DNA of 64,000 nt from CBDHCC01 sp965219235 (GTDB lineage Bacteria; Pseudomonadota; Alphaproteobacteria; Sphingomonadales; Sphingomonadaceae). The translations under genes and the position numbers were made by a program. Of the stretch, positions 42,543-53,332 are shown piece after piece. Each line of letters starts with the position of its first letter. The first letter of the stretch is position 1. The DNA is taken from the NCBI GenBank assembly GCA_965219235.1, contig OZ244721.1, positions 2,170,001 to 2,234,000 of the forward strand. The letters run 5' to 3'. The notes beneath the pieces are model-generated. The model did not search any database. It was not told the origin of the DNA and saw only the letters and a list, made by a program, of their open reading frames with translations.

Positions 42543-44104
42543 AGCCGATCCTTCAGGATGTCGGCGACCCTCAGCGCGTTGGCGACGATGGTCAGCGTCG
42601 GATTGACCGCCCCGATCGACGGGAAGAAGCCCGCATCGGTGACGTAGAGGTTGTCGACCTGGTGCGCGCGGCAGTCGAGGTCCAGCACACTGGTCGCCGG
42701 GTCGGTGCCGAAGCGGCAGGTCCCCGCCTGGTGCGACGTGCCCGACAAGCCGATGTCCTTGCCGAGATACAGTGAGCGTTCGAGCAGGACGGCGGGCCAG
42801 CCGATCGCGCTCAGCGTCTCCTTGAGCTTGCGCTTGAGTTGGGCGAGCGCCTCCAGGTTGGTGTCCACCAGGTCGAGATGGACCTCGCCATCCTTGTAAC
42901 GCACCCGGTTCTCCGGCCGCGGCAGGTCCTCGGCCTGCAGCCAGAAGTCCATCGAATGGCGCGCGATCTGGTCGAAGGGCAGGTCCGGCAGCCACTGCGC
43001 CCAGTCGGGCAGCGCCTCGCCCTTCACCTGATCGGTGTGGCTGGTCGCCATCAGCTGGATCAGGCCCATCGGGTGCGGCCAGTCGTCCGCGCCCCAGTAG
43101 AAGTCGCTGAAGGCCAGCGTCTTCTGGAACACCGTGTCGTTGGGGTGGGTCATCACCGCCATCAGCACGCTCATATTGTGGCGCATGTAGTTGCGCCCGA
43201 CCTGGTCGGACCCGTTGGCGAGCCCGTCGGGATGCGCTTCGCTCGCGCTGCGCAGCAACAGCAGCGCCGAGGACAGCGCGCCGCAGGCGACGACCACGGT
43301 GTCGGCGGTGTACACCTCGTCCACGCCGCCGCGCGTCACATGGACCGCCTCCACCCGCCGGCCGCTCGGATCGGTGGCGAGGCGCGAGGCGTAGGCGCCG
43401 GTCAGCAGGGTCACGTTGCCGTGCGCGGCCAGCATCGGGTCGATGCACACCACCTGCGCGTCCGCCTTGCCGTTCAACAGGCAGGGAAAGCCATCGAAGT
43501 ACGAGCAGCGCATGCACACGCTGGTCGGCGTCGCCCAGCCGTCCGCCTTCTGGTCGAGCAGGATGCCGAGCGGCAGGTGAAAGGGATGGAGGCCGATGCC
43601 GGTCAGCTTGTCCGACAACTCCGCCACCTTCGGCTCGTGTCGCACGGGGACGAAGGGATAAGGCGCGCCCGACGGCGGCTCGGTCGGGTCCTCTCCCCGC
43701 GCGCCGTGGACGTGGAACAGGCGCTCCGCCTCGTCGTAATAGGGCGCGAAGGCGGCATAGGGCAGCGGCCAGGCGGGCGACGTGCCGCCGGCGTGCGCCA
43801 CCTCCTCGAAATCGCGCTCGCGCAGGCGGAACAGCGCCGCGCCATAGACCTTGGAATTGCCGCCGACCCAGTAGTGCAAACCCGGCCTGAACGTGTCGCC
43901 GTCCACGTCGCGCCACATCTCGTCGGCCTGGTAGCGGCCGTCCACGAACACCGCCTGGGAGTTCCAGTTCGCCTCCTCGCGCGGCAGGTACTCGCCGCGC
44001 TCCAGGATCAGGATGCGCTTGCCGGTGGGCGCGAGTCGGTGCGCGAGCGACGCGCCGCCGGGTCCGCTGCCGATCACGATCAGGTCCCAATGGCGGTCGG
44101 TCAT
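42539..44104 (-). CDS. GMC-family FAD oxidoreductase
   Basis: A 521-residue flavoenzyme. It has the FAD-binding Rossmann motif DLIVIGSGPGGASLAHRLAPTG, LHYWVGGNSKVYGAALFRL, VVACGALSSALLLLRSAS, GTSHQAGTCRFGTDPATSVLD, and the C-terminal DAGFFPSIGAVNPTLTIVANALR with the catalytic His/Asn region. The gluconate/sorbosone-type branch of GMC enzymes oxidises sugars or polyols at the periplasmic or inner-membrane face, passing electrons to quinone or cytochrome. No Tat signal is visible, so the location is unclear. ATG 44104 starts one strand before the FAD motif. First gene of a five-gene operon with overlaps at most junctions. Confidence 0.9.
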   Translation of the reverse strand: MTDRHWDLIVIGSGPGGASLAHRLAPTGKRILILERGEYLPREEANWNSQAVFVDGRYQADEMWRDVDGDTFRPGLHYWVGGNSKVYGAALFRLRERDFEEVAHAGGTSPAWPLPYAAFAPYYDEAERLFHVHGARGEDPTEPPSGAPYPFVPVRHEPKVAELSDKLTGIGLHPFHLPLGILLDQKADGWATPTSVCMRCSYFDGFPCLLNGKADAQVVCIDPMLAAHGNVTLLTGAYASRLATDPSGRRVEAVHVTRGGVDEVYTADTVVVACGALSSALLLLRSASEAHPDGLANGSDQVGRNYMRHNMSVLMAVMTHPNDTVFQKTLAFSDFYWGADDWPHPMGLIQLMATSHTDQVKGEALPDWAQWLPDLPFDQIARHSMDFWLQAEDLPRPENRVRYKDGEVHLDLVDTNLEALAQLKRKLKETLSAIGWPAVLLERSLYLGKDIGLSGTSHQAGTCRFGTDPATSVLDLDCRAHQVDNLYVTDAGFFPSIGAVNPTLTIVANALRVADILKDRL

Positions 44105-44277
44105 GGGGGCTCCCGCTTGTGCTCGGCTCGAAGGTAGAACCCTCGGTCCGCCGAGTGGTTGCGGATCGCGGGAACGGACCCGCATCACACGTCCGCACCG
44201 ACGGCGGGACCGGCCGGCGTCACGCCCGGCTGCCCCGTTGCCCCCGCCCCCCCCGGGCCCTAAGCCGTCGGCCTCCC

Positions 44278-44943
44278 ATGTCCCGGCCCATCACCTTCGC
44301 GGTCCCCAAGGGCCGGTTGCTCGACGAGGCGCTGCCGTTGATGGCGGTGGCCGGCGTGGTGCCGGGCGCGGAGTTCCTCGATCCGGACAGCCGGGCGCTG
44401 CGCTTCGCCTGCGCGGCGCCGGACCGCCAACTGATCCGGGTGCGCGCGTTCGACGTCGCGACCTTCGTCGCGCACGGCGCGGCGGAGGTCGGCATCGTGG
44501 GCTCCGACGTGCTCGCCGAGTTCGACTTTCCGGAGCTCTATGCGCCCGTCGATCTGGGCATCGGCCGCTGCCGGCTCTCGGTGGCGGTGCCCGCCGCGAT
44601 GGCGCACGAGCCGCCGCCCCGCTTCGGCCAGGTCCGCGTCGCGACCAAATACCCCGCGCTCACCCGCCGCCATTATGAGGCGCGCGGCGTGGCGGCCGAG
44701 ATCGTGAAGCTCAACGGCGCGATGGAGCTGGCCCCGCTGCTGGGGCTCGCCGGCCGCATCGTCGACCTCGTCTCCACCGGGCGCACCTTGGCGGAGAACG
44801 GGCTGGTCGAGGTCGAGCGCGTGATGGCGGTGTCGGGCCGGCTGATCGTCAACCGCGCCGCGCTCAAGCGCCGGCCCGAGGCGCTGATGCCGCTGGTCCG
44901 CGCCTTTCGCGAGGCGGCCGCCGAACGGACGCGGGCGGCATGA
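44278..44943 (+). CDS. hisG: ATP phosphoribosyltransferase, short form
   Basis: A 221-residue enzyme for the first step of histidine synthesis (ATP + PRPP). It starts ITFAVPKGRLLDEALPLM, with FVAHGAAEVGIVGSDVLAEF, RVATKYPALTRRHYEARG, and VDLVSTGRTLAENGL, the PRPP-binding loop. It lacks the C-terminal regulatory domain, so it is the HisG-S form that needs HisZ; no hisZ is in the window. ATG 44278 is the first codon of the conserved region. The stop overlaps the hisD start (ATGA). Confidence 0.94.
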   Translation: MSRPITFAVPKGRLLDEALPLMAVAGVVPGAEFLDPDSRALRFACAAPDRQLIRVRAFDVATFVAHGAAEVGIVGSDVLAEFDFPELYAPVDLGIGRCRLSVAVPAAMAHEPPPRFGQVRVATKYPALTRRHYEARGVAAEIVKLNGAMELAPLLGLAGRIVDLVSTGRTLAENGLVEVERVMAVSGRLIVNRAALKRRPEALMPLVRAFREAAAERTRAA

Positions 44944-46232
44944 TCCGGCTGGCGACCCGCGACGGCGACTTCGCCGAGCGCTTCACCGCTCTGGTGGAGG
45001 CGCGGCGCGGCAGCGACCCGGACGTGGCGCGCGACGTGGCCGCGATCCTGGCGCGCGTGGCGGACGAGGGCGACGCGGCGCTCCGCGACCTGACCCGCCG
45101 CTTCGACGGTCACGACCTCGACGCCACCGGCTGGCGGGTGGCGCCGGCCGACGCCCGCGCGGCGCTGGACGGGCTGGACCGCGACCTGCGCGCCGCGCTC
45201 GACCTCGCCCACGACCGCATCGTGGCGTATCACGGGGGTCAGCGGCCCGCCGACAGCGACGCCACCGACGCGGCGGGCGTGCGGCTGGGCGCGCGCTGGA
45301 CGCCGGTGGAGGCGGCCGGACTCTACGTGCCCGGCGGGCGCGCGGCCTATCCCTCGTCGGTGCTGATGAACGCGGTGCCCGCGCGGGTGGCGGGCGTGGA
45401 CCGGCTGGTGATGGTGACGCCGACGCCGGGCGGCGAGGCGAACCCGCTGGTGCTCGCCGCCGCCCATCTGGCGGGCGTGGACGAGGTCTGGCGGGTCGGC
45501 GGCGCGCAGGCCGTGGGCGCACTCGCCTTTGGCACCGGGCGCATCGCGCCGGTCGATGTCGTGACCGGGCCGGGCAATTCCTGGGTCGCGGAGGCCAAGC
45601 GCCAGGTGACGGGCCGGGTCGGCATCGACATGATCGCCGGCCCGTCGGAGATCGTGGTGGTGGCGGATGCGGCCAACGACCCCGACTGGATCGCTGCCGA
45701 CCTGATGAGCCAGTCGGAGCACGACCCGTCCAGCCAGTCGATCCTGCTGACCGACGACACCGCCTTCGCCGACGCGGTGGCGGCCGCCGTCGATCGCACG
45801 ATCGACCGGCTGGCGACGCGCGAGGTCATGCGCGCGGCCTGGGACGCGCACGGGGCGGTGGTGGTGCTGGGCTCGCTGGACGAGGTCCCGGCATTGATCG
45901 ACCGGCTGGCGCCCGAGCATCTGCAGCTGGCGGTGGCCGAGCCTCGGGCGCTGTTCGACCGGGTGCGCCATGCGGGGTCCGTGTTCCTGGGGCGGCACAC
46001 GCCGGAGGCGGTGGGCGACTATGTGGCGGGGCCGAATCACGTGCTGCCGACCGGCAGGCGGGCGCGCTTTTCCAGCGGGCTGAGCGTGCTCGACTTCATG
46101 AAGCGCACCTCGTTCCTCGAACTCGATGCGGACGCGCTGGCCGCGATCGGCCCGGCGGCGGTCGCGCTCGCCACCGCCGAGGGCCTGCCCGCCCACGCGC
46201 TGAGCGTGGCGCAGCGGTTGGGGATGGCGTAA
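44940..46232 (+). CDS. hisD: Histidinol dehydrogenase
   Basis: A 430-residue Zn/NAD enzyme carrying out the last two steps of histidine synthesis. Key segments are AAGLYVPGGRAAYPSSVLMNAVPA, VWRVGGAQAVGALAFGTGRI, VTGPGNSWVAEAKRQV, SQSEHDPSSQSILLTDD (Glu-His of the active site) and HAGSVFLGRHTPEAVGDYVAGPNHVLPT. Length and motifs are complete. It is coupled to hisG by an ATGA overlap. A 96-bp double-hairpin repeat begins 23 bp after its stop and may form the mRNA 3' boundary. Confidence 0.96.
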   Translation: MIRLATRDGDFAERFTALVEARRGSDPDVARDVAAILARVADEGDAALRDLTRRFDGHDLDATGWRVAPADARAALDGLDRDLRAALDLAHDRIVAYHGGQRPADSDATDAAGVRLGARWTPVEAAGLYVPGGRAAYPSSVLMNAVPARVAGVDRLVMVTPTPGGEANPLVLAAAHLAGVDEVWRVGGAQAVGALAFGTGRIAPVDVVTGPGNSWVAEAKRQVTGRVGIDMIAGPSEIVVVADAANDPDWIAADLMSQSEHDPSSQSILLTDDTAFADAVAAAVDRTIDRLATREVMRAAWDAHGAVVVLGSLDEVPALIDRLAPEHLQLAVAEPRALFDRVRHAGSVFLGRHTPEAVGDYVAGPNHVLPTGRRARFSSGLSVLDFMKRTSFLELDADALAAIGPAAVALATAEGLPAHALSVAQRLGMA

Positions 46233-46255
46233 TGGTCCGGCGCCCCGCCACCCCC

Positions 46256-46351
46256 GTGCTCCTGCGGAAGCAGGAGCCTATTGCCGGTGGGACCGGACCA
46301 CGTCCGTCCCAGGCGGAGAGCTGGAATGGGCTCCTGCTTTCGCAGGAGCAC
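46256..46351 (+). repeat. 96-bp double-hairpin repeat, family B, copy 1
   Basis: The left arm (46256-46279) and right arm (46328-46351) are inverted copies of a 24-base unit. The core of the unit is GCTCCTGC-GAAA-GCAGGAGC: an 8-bp stem with a GAAA loop, here GGAA on the left. The inner 48 bp end in GGAGAGCTGGAAT just before the right arm. It lies between hisD and nusB. Confidence 0.85.
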
Positions 46352-46371
46352 GAAAGCACGGAGCAAACCCC

Positions 46372-46854
46372 ATGACCAGCTCCCCCAAGGCCGCCCACAT
46401 CGCCCGCGCGCGCGCCTCCGCCCGCCTGGCCGCCGTCCAGGCGCTCTATCAGCGCTCGATGGAGGACGTGGCGATCCGGCCGCTGCTGCGCGAATTCCAC
46501 CACCATCGCCTGGGCTCCGAGATCGACGGCGTGGACTATGCGGAGGCCGACGCCGACCTGTTCGACGCCATCGTGTCGGGCGTGGACGAGCGGCAGGCGG
46601 AGCTCGACGCGCTGATCTCCGCCCGGCTGTCCAAGGGCTGGAGCCTGCCGCGCCTCGACCGGCCGCTGGCGGCGATCCTGCGCGCCGGCGCGTGGGAGCT
46701 GGCGCACCGGCCGGACGCGACCCGCGCGACGATCATCGCCGCCTATCTCGACATCGCCGACGCCTTCTACGGCAAGACGGAGAAGGGCTTCGCCAACGCG
46801 CTGCTGGATGCGGTGGCGGGGGACGTGCGGCCGGAGAGAGGGGAGCCGGGGTGA
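46372..46854 (+). CDS. nusB: Transcription antitermination factor NusB
   Basis: A 160-residue all-helical RNA-binding factor for rRNA antitermination. It starts ARARASARLAAVQALYQRSM (conserved R-x2-A-x2-ALYQ), with VSGVDERQAELDALISARLSKGWSLPRLDRPLAAILRAGAWEL and ATIIAAYLDIADAFYGKTEKGFANALLDAVA, matching the family over its whole length. Flanked on both sides by 96-bp repeats, so its transcript segment is bordered by stable hairpins. In this order (hisD-nusB-thiL) as is common in sphingomonads. Confidence 0.93.
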   Translation: MTSSPKAAHIARARASARLAAVQALYQRSMEDVAIRPLLREFHHHRLGSEIDGVDYAEADADLFDAIVSGVDERQAELDALISARLSKGWSLPRLDRPLAAILRAGAWELAHRPDATRATIIAAYLDIADAFYGKTEKGFANALLDAVAGDVRPERGEPG

Positions 46855-46892
46855 CGCGGATGGCTACGTCCTCCGCGCTTCTGCCCCCATTC

Positions 46893-46988
46893 GTGCTCCT
46901 GCGAAAGCAGGAGCCCAACCCAGCTCTCCAGCGGCACCGGCCTTCACCCGGTCGCGCGCGCAATGGGCTCCTGCTTTCGCAGGAGCAC
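46893..46988 (-). repeat. 96-bp double-hairpin repeat, family B, copy 2
   Basis: The two 24-base arms (46893-46916 and 46965-46988) are perfect inverted copies of each other, 24 of 24. The inner 48 bp align better with copy 1 when reversed (AGCTCTCC near the left arm corresponds to GGAGAGCT near the right arm of copy 1). So this copy is inserted in the opposite orientation. It lies between nusB and thiL. Confidence 0.87.
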
Positions 46989-47014
46989 GGTGAAGCTCGG
47001 GAGTACGGTTGGGT

Positions 47015-48049
47015 ATGAGCCCCGAAGCCGCGTTCCACCGGCTGCTCACCGCCCGCGCGCTCGACCCCGCCGCGCGCGGGCTGATCGACGACGCGGCGGT
47101 GCTGGGTGACCTGGTCCTCACCCATGACGCCCTGGTCGAGGGCGTCCATTGCCGCTTGGCCGACCCGCCCGAGAGCTATGGCTGGAAGCTGGCGGCGGCC
47201 AACCTCTCCGACCTGGCCGCCAAGGGCGCCGAACCGGTCGCCTGCCTGCTCTCCTACCCTCTGGGCGAGGAGGCGTGGAACGAGCGCTTTCTCGACGGCC
47301 TGTTCGCCTGCCTGGACGAGTACGAGATGCCGCTGATCGGCGGCGACACCGTCCGCCTGCCGCAGGGCTCGGCGCGGGTGTTCGGCCTGACGGCGATTGG
47401 CCGCGCGCCCTCCGGCGGCGCACCCTCGCGCACCGGAGGCCGGATCGGAGACACGCTCTGGGTGAGCGGGCCGGTGGGGGATGCCGGGTGGGGATTGGAG
47501 GTGCTGGAGGCCCCGCCCGTGCTCCTGCGAAAGCAGGAATCCAATGCGGTTTCCTCAAGGACGACCGATCACAAGGGGGAGAGCGGGAATGGGCTCCTGC
47601 TTCCGCAGGAGCACGCTTGTGGGCAGGAGCAAATGGTGTTGCATGACAACAAGGTGGCTGATGCCCATGCTCAGGCCATCGCCGCCTACCGCTTCCCCCG
47701 CCCCCACCTGGCGCTCGGCCGCGCCATCGCGGGCGAGGTCCGCGCGATGATGGACGTGTCCGACGGCCTGCTGATCGACGCCGCGCGGCTGGCGGCGGCG
47801 AGTGGCTGCGGGGCGACGATCACCGACGTGCCGATCTCCGCCGAGTGGGCCGCCGCGCACGATTCCGCCGACCGGCTGAAGGCGGCGACGGGCGGCGACG
47901 ATTACGTCCTGCTGTTCGCCGCCCCCGACCGCCCCGCCGCCGCCCCCGACGCGCTGCCGGTCGGCCGGCTGGAGCGGGAGCCGGGGCTGCGGCTCGTGCT
48001 CGACGGCACCCCCGTCCCCCTGCCCGACCGTCTGGGGTGGGAGCACTGA
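47015..48049 (+). CDS. thiL: Thiamine-monophosphate kinase with a repeat-encoded insertion
   Basis: A 344-residue kinase that phosphorylates thiamine monophosphate to the diphosphate cofactor, using ATP and Mg2+. Conserved parts are LIDDAAVLGDLVLTHDALVEGVH, LSDLAAKGAEPVACLL, LIGGDTVRLPQG, MMDVSDGLLIDAARLAAASGCGA and ATGGDDYVLLFAAP. Residues 169-200 (VLLRKQESN … LLLPQEH) are encoded exactly by a 96-bp palindromic repeat and have no counterpart in ThiL family members I know. They sit in the loop between GLEVLE and the AAYRFPRPHLALG helix, between the two domains. The frame is intact and catalytic residues are present, so the enzyme may still be active. ATG 47015 chosen over TTG 47009. Confidence 0.92.
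   Translation: MSPEAAFHRLLTARALDPAARGLIDDAAVLGDLVLTHDALVEGVHCRLADPPESYGWKLAAANLSDLAAKGAEPVACLLSYPLGEEAWNERFLDGLFACLDEYEMPLIGGDTVRLPQGSARVFGLTAIGRAPSGGAPSRTGGRIGDTLWVSGPVGDAGWGLEVLEAPPVLLRKQESNAVSSRTTDHKGESGNGLLLPQEHACGQEQMVLHDNKVADAHAQAIAAYRFPRPHLALGRAIAGEVRAMMDVSDGLLIDAARLAAASGCGATITDVPISAEWAAAHDSADRLKAATGGDDYVLLFAAPDRPAAAPDALPVGRLEREPGLRLVLDGTPVPLPDRLGWEH
47519..47614 (+). repeat. 96-bp double-hairpin repeat, family B, copy 3, inside thiL
   Basis: Arms 47519-47542 and 47591-47614 (21 of 24 complementary). Same total length (96 bp), arm sequence and inner tail (GGGAGAGCGGGAAT) as copy 1. It starts precisely on a thiL codon boundary and contributes 32 sense codons with no stop. Confidence 0.9.
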
Positions 48050-48159
48050 GGGCGGCCGCCCACCGCCCCGCTTGACTTTCCCCGCCGGCCGGTCAGGTTC
48101 CCCGCCACACGCGACCACCGGGGGAAGACAGATCCGGGGCGCGACACAAGGGGAACCAC

Positions 48160-50298
<2,139 letters not shown>

Positions 50299-50403
50299 GT
50301 CCTGGCAAACCGAATATTTTGCCTGCGACGAGAGGATGGGTTATATCGGTGAACCGAGGGCCGGTCCTGCCGGCATGTGACCTGTTTTGGAGAGACCACG
50401 ACC

Positions 50404-52479
50404 ATGATCCGCACCATTCTGCTCCGTGCGCTCGCCCTAGGAACCGCGCCGGTGGCGCTTGTCGCCGCACCCGCCCTGGCGCAGAGTTCGGCGGGAGGGG
50501 CGACGAAGACGGCGACGCAGCCCACCACGCCTGGCGAGCCGGTCGAACGCACGGTATCGCTGACCGTCTATTCGCAGCTCGCCACGCTCCGCTCGCCGCG
50601 CCTCTCCCCCGATGGCACCAAAGCGATGGTGACCCTGTCGAGCGGCGGTGACCTGGCCTACGGTATCCTGGATGTCACGGGTGGCAACAAACCGCCCACC
50701 CTGATCGCCAAGGCGGGCGACTTCAAGAATGCGGGCGACCGACGGGTGGCCGGCTATACCTGGGTCGGCGATGACAATGTGGTGCTGACCCTGGAGTCCA
50801 TGGAATACTACGCGGATGCGGGGCAGCCGGTCGCGTTGCGGCGTCTGATCGGCTACAACCTGAAGACGAAGAAGCTGACGCCACTCGCTTGGGATGGAGC
50901 GTTCGGAGACGGCGGCACAATTCTGCACAAAGACGAGGACAAAGGTGAGATCGTCGTCTCGCGCGACACCACGGCCTACGGCACCGAGCGTATTGGGTTG
51001 CCCGAAGTGGCGCGCATAAACGTGGCCAGCGGCAAGATTGTCGAGATTCTGCAGCGTCCGAACCCAATTATCTCGAACTGGGCCGTCGATGGCCACGGCG
51101 TAGTGCGGATGGGCTTCGGTTCCGACGACAAGTCGGGCAAGTTGCGGATGCTCTACCGATCCAACGCGGGCGACAGTTTTCGTACCGTTTCGAACGTAGC
51201 GGATAAGAACATGACGGGAGACGGCATAAAGCCGGAGATCTTTCTGGACGAGCCCGACTTGGCGATCGTGACCTCGAATCAAAATGGCTACACCCGTGTG
51301 TACAAGGCCAATCTGTCCACCATGACATTGGGCGAGCCGCTGTTCGAGATGAAAGGCTACGACGTCGATGGCGCGGTCGCGAACGACGACGAGAATGGTG
51401 TCGACGGGTTCGCCTACACAACCGACAAAAGCTATGTGAAGTGGACGAACCCGCTCTATACCCAGATTCAAACCTTCCTCGATGAGGAGTTTGGCCGAGG
51501 GAACGCTCTGATTGGCAGTAGCAACAAGAACAATACGAAGTTCATTGTGTTTGTTGGAGATGCCAATCAGCCAGGTGCCTATTATTTGTACGATACGCAA
51601 TCCGGGAACTTCGGCTTGCTCGGCTATGTCAACAACTCGGTCAAGGATGGTAAGCTCAACCCGGTATCGGCTGTGACCTACAGGGCGTCCGACGGGCGGC
51701 AGGTGCAGGCGATCGTCACGATGCCGCGACATAGGATCGGACAGAAGAACCTTCCGGTCGTGGCGTTGGTCCACGGCGGCCCCTACGGAGTCCGTGATAA
51801 TGTAAGGTACGACTTCTGGGCTCAGGCGGTCGCCGAGCAGGGGTATGTAGTCGTTCAGCCGAACTATCGCGGCTCCGGCGGCTACGGCAAGGACTTCCTG
51901 AAGATCGGCCGCGACGAGGGCTTCGGCTTTCGTATGCAGGACGATGTGAACGACGCCGTCAACGCGCTCGCCGCGCAAGGGGTGGTGGACGCAAAGCGCG
52001 GCTGCATCATGGGGTGGTCCTATGGCGGCTACGCGGCCGCGCGCGGTGCACAGCGCGATCCCAACTTCTGGCGTTGCGCAGTCGCCGGGGCGGGCGTCTA
52101 CGACTTGCCGGCCATGAAGAAGTACGATCGCGATTATCTGGGCGCGTTCTCGTCCAACTACCTCTCGGCGGGTGCGTCGGACATCCGGCAGATTTCACCC
52201 GCGCTCAACACGAACGGAAAGTGGGCTCCCATCCTGATCGTCCACGGGGCCAAGGATCCGCGTGTGCCCGTCAACCAGGCGCGCTCGCTTGTCGGCAGCC
52301 TCAAGGGTTCGGGCAAGAAGGAAGGCACCGACTTCGCCTATATCGAGCAGCCCAAGAACGGGCACTACGGCATCTACTTCACGGAAGCCGAAAACCTGGA
52401 GTGGCTGAAAGGCGCGACCGACTGGTTCGCCCGCTTCAACCCCGCCTACTTGCCAGGCGAAACACCGCCGAAGGGTTGA
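50404..52479 (+). CDS. S9-family serine peptidase (prolyl oligopeptidase/acylaminoacyl type)
   Basis: A 691-residue exported peptidase. The Sec signal peptide (MIRTILLRALALGTAPVALVAAPALA) follows GGAGAG at the ribosome site. A beta-propeller-like N-terminal part runs to about residue 430, then comes the alpha/beta-hydrolase domain: LPVVALVHGGPYGVRDN, nucleophile in GCIMGWSYGGYAAARG, Asp in VHGAKDPRVPVNQ and His in QPKNGHYGIYF. Expected in the periplasm, cutting short peptides. The middle part (about 50900-51700) is lower in GC than both ends, perhaps reflecting weaker constraint or recombination. Single-gene unit. Confidence 0.92.
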   Translation: MIRTILLRALALGTAPVALVAAPALAQSSAGGATKTATQPTTPGEPVERTVSLTVYSQLATLRSPRLSPDGTKAMVTLSSGGDLAYGILDVTGGNKPPTLIAKAGDFKNAGDRRVAGYTWVGDDNVVLTLESMEYYADAGQPVALRRLIGYNLKTKKLTPLAWDGAFGDGGTILHKDEDKGEIVVSRDTTAYGTERIGLPEVARINVASGKIVEILQRPNPIISNWAVDGHGVVRMGFGSDDKSGKLRMLYRSNAGDSFRTVSNVADKNMTGDGIKPEIFLDEPDLAIVTSNQNGYTRVYKANLSTMTLGEPLFEMKGYDVDGAVANDDENGVDGFAYTTDKSYVKWTNPLYTQIQTFLDEEFGRGNALIGSSNKNNTKFIVFVGDANQPGAYYLYDTQSGNFGLLGYVNNSVKDGKLNPVSAVTYRASDGRQVQAIVTMPRHRIGQKNLPVVALVHGGPYGVRDNVRYDFWAQAVAEQGYVVVQPNYRGSGGYGKDFLKIGRDEGFGFRMQDDVNDAVNALAAQGVVDAKRGCIMGWSYGGYAAARGAQRDPNFWRCAVAGAGVYDLPAMKKYDRDYLGAFSSNYLSAGASDIRQISPALNTNGKWAPILIVHGAKDPRVPVNQARSLVGSLKGSGKKEGTDFAYIEQPKNGHYGIYFTEAENLEWLKGATDWFARFNPAYLPGETPPKG

Positions 52480-52759
52480 TGGTGAGCACCGCTGGATGCG
52501 TTTCGCACCTGGTCCCGCCGCCGTTGGCGCCGCAGATTCCCCCCGCCGTCCGCAGGCGCTTTGCACCCAGTTCTGACGATCACCTCCGCCCATCGCGCGA
52601 CATGATAGCGGGCTGTGCCAGACGCGGCGGAGGGGTGTCCCTCCTGATCGAATTGCCGATCTGTGGCTTGTCGAGCAGGCCAACGGACCCTCGCAGACGA
52701 GACCGATCCGCTCCCGCCATGGAGGAGCAGCCGCCGCGTGGATCAGCGCGCAGTCCTCT
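52480..52759. other. Intergenic region between convergent genes
   Basis: About 280 bp between the S9 peptidase and the end of mobA (which reads leftward). I see no gene, tRNA, strong terminator or clear repeat; open frames here are Arg/Pro-rich shadows. It may be decayed coding sequence. Confidence 0.4.
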
Positions 52760-53332
52760 TCAAAGCGGGCCGGCTGGCGCCTTGTGTCCGCGTGCGCTTT
52801 TCGCCTCCAGCCGGCGGAGGTCCTCCGGCGTGTTGATGTTGGCGACCGGGATGTCCGGCTCCACCGCCCGCGCGCCGATCCGCCCGGCCCATCCCCGCAT
52901 GGAGCGGCGCGGGTCGGTGAGCAGCCAGTGAGCGAGCTCGTCGGCGTCGGCGCTGGGCCACACTCCGATGAGCGGCAGGGTCGCCACGAACGCCGACCTC
53001 CACAGGGTTGTCAGCTGATCAAGCAGGCCATCGGATAGGACCGGCGTGTCGCACCCGACGCTCACGACCCGGTCGATGCCGGCCTCGCGCGCGTCCGCCA
53101 GCGCCGCACACAATCCGCCGAGCGGTCCCAATCCGGGTCGAGGCCGATCCGACAGGTGCCTGACACCGGGCAGGCGCGGGTCACCTCCGCAGATCACCAG
53201 ACGCTCGACCCGCGGGCACAGTCGTTCGGCGATGTGGGAGATCAGGGTCCGTCCGTCGAGCAGCGCCATCGCCTTGTCGCTGCCGAAGCGCCGCGCCTGT
53301 CCGCCCGCAAGAATGGCGCCGCCCGGCCTCAC
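52760..53332 (-). CDS. mobA: Molybdenum cofactor guanylyltransferase
   Basis: A 190-residue cytoplasmic enzyme that attaches GMP to molybdopterin to form the MGD cofactor used by DMSO-reductase-family enzymes. It has the nucleotide loop GAILAGGQARRFGSDKAMALLDG, LVICGGDPRLPG, LGPLGGLCAALADARE and VSVGCDTPVLSDGLLDQL, then the C-terminal VANINTPEDLRRLE. GTG 53332 overlaps the fdhD stop (GTGA) and begins directly at the nucleotide loop. It works with the preceding fdhD and YdeP-type genes, the only visible MGD enzyme in the window. Confidence 0.93.
   Translation of the reverse strand: MRPGGAILAGGQARRFGSDKAMALLDGRTLISHIAERLCPRVERLVICGGDPRLPGVRHLSDRPRPGLGPLGGLCAALADAREAGIDRVVSVGCDTPVLSDGLLDQLTTLWRSAFVATLPLIGVWPSADADELAHWLLTDPRRSMRGWAGRIGARAVEPDIPVANINTPEDLRRLEAKSARGHKAPAGPL

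Noticed and set aside
44240..44260. C-rich run (8 C) just upstream of hisG as a second phase-variable tract
   Set aside because: It is shorter, outside the coding region and in a G+C-rich context where such runs are expected.
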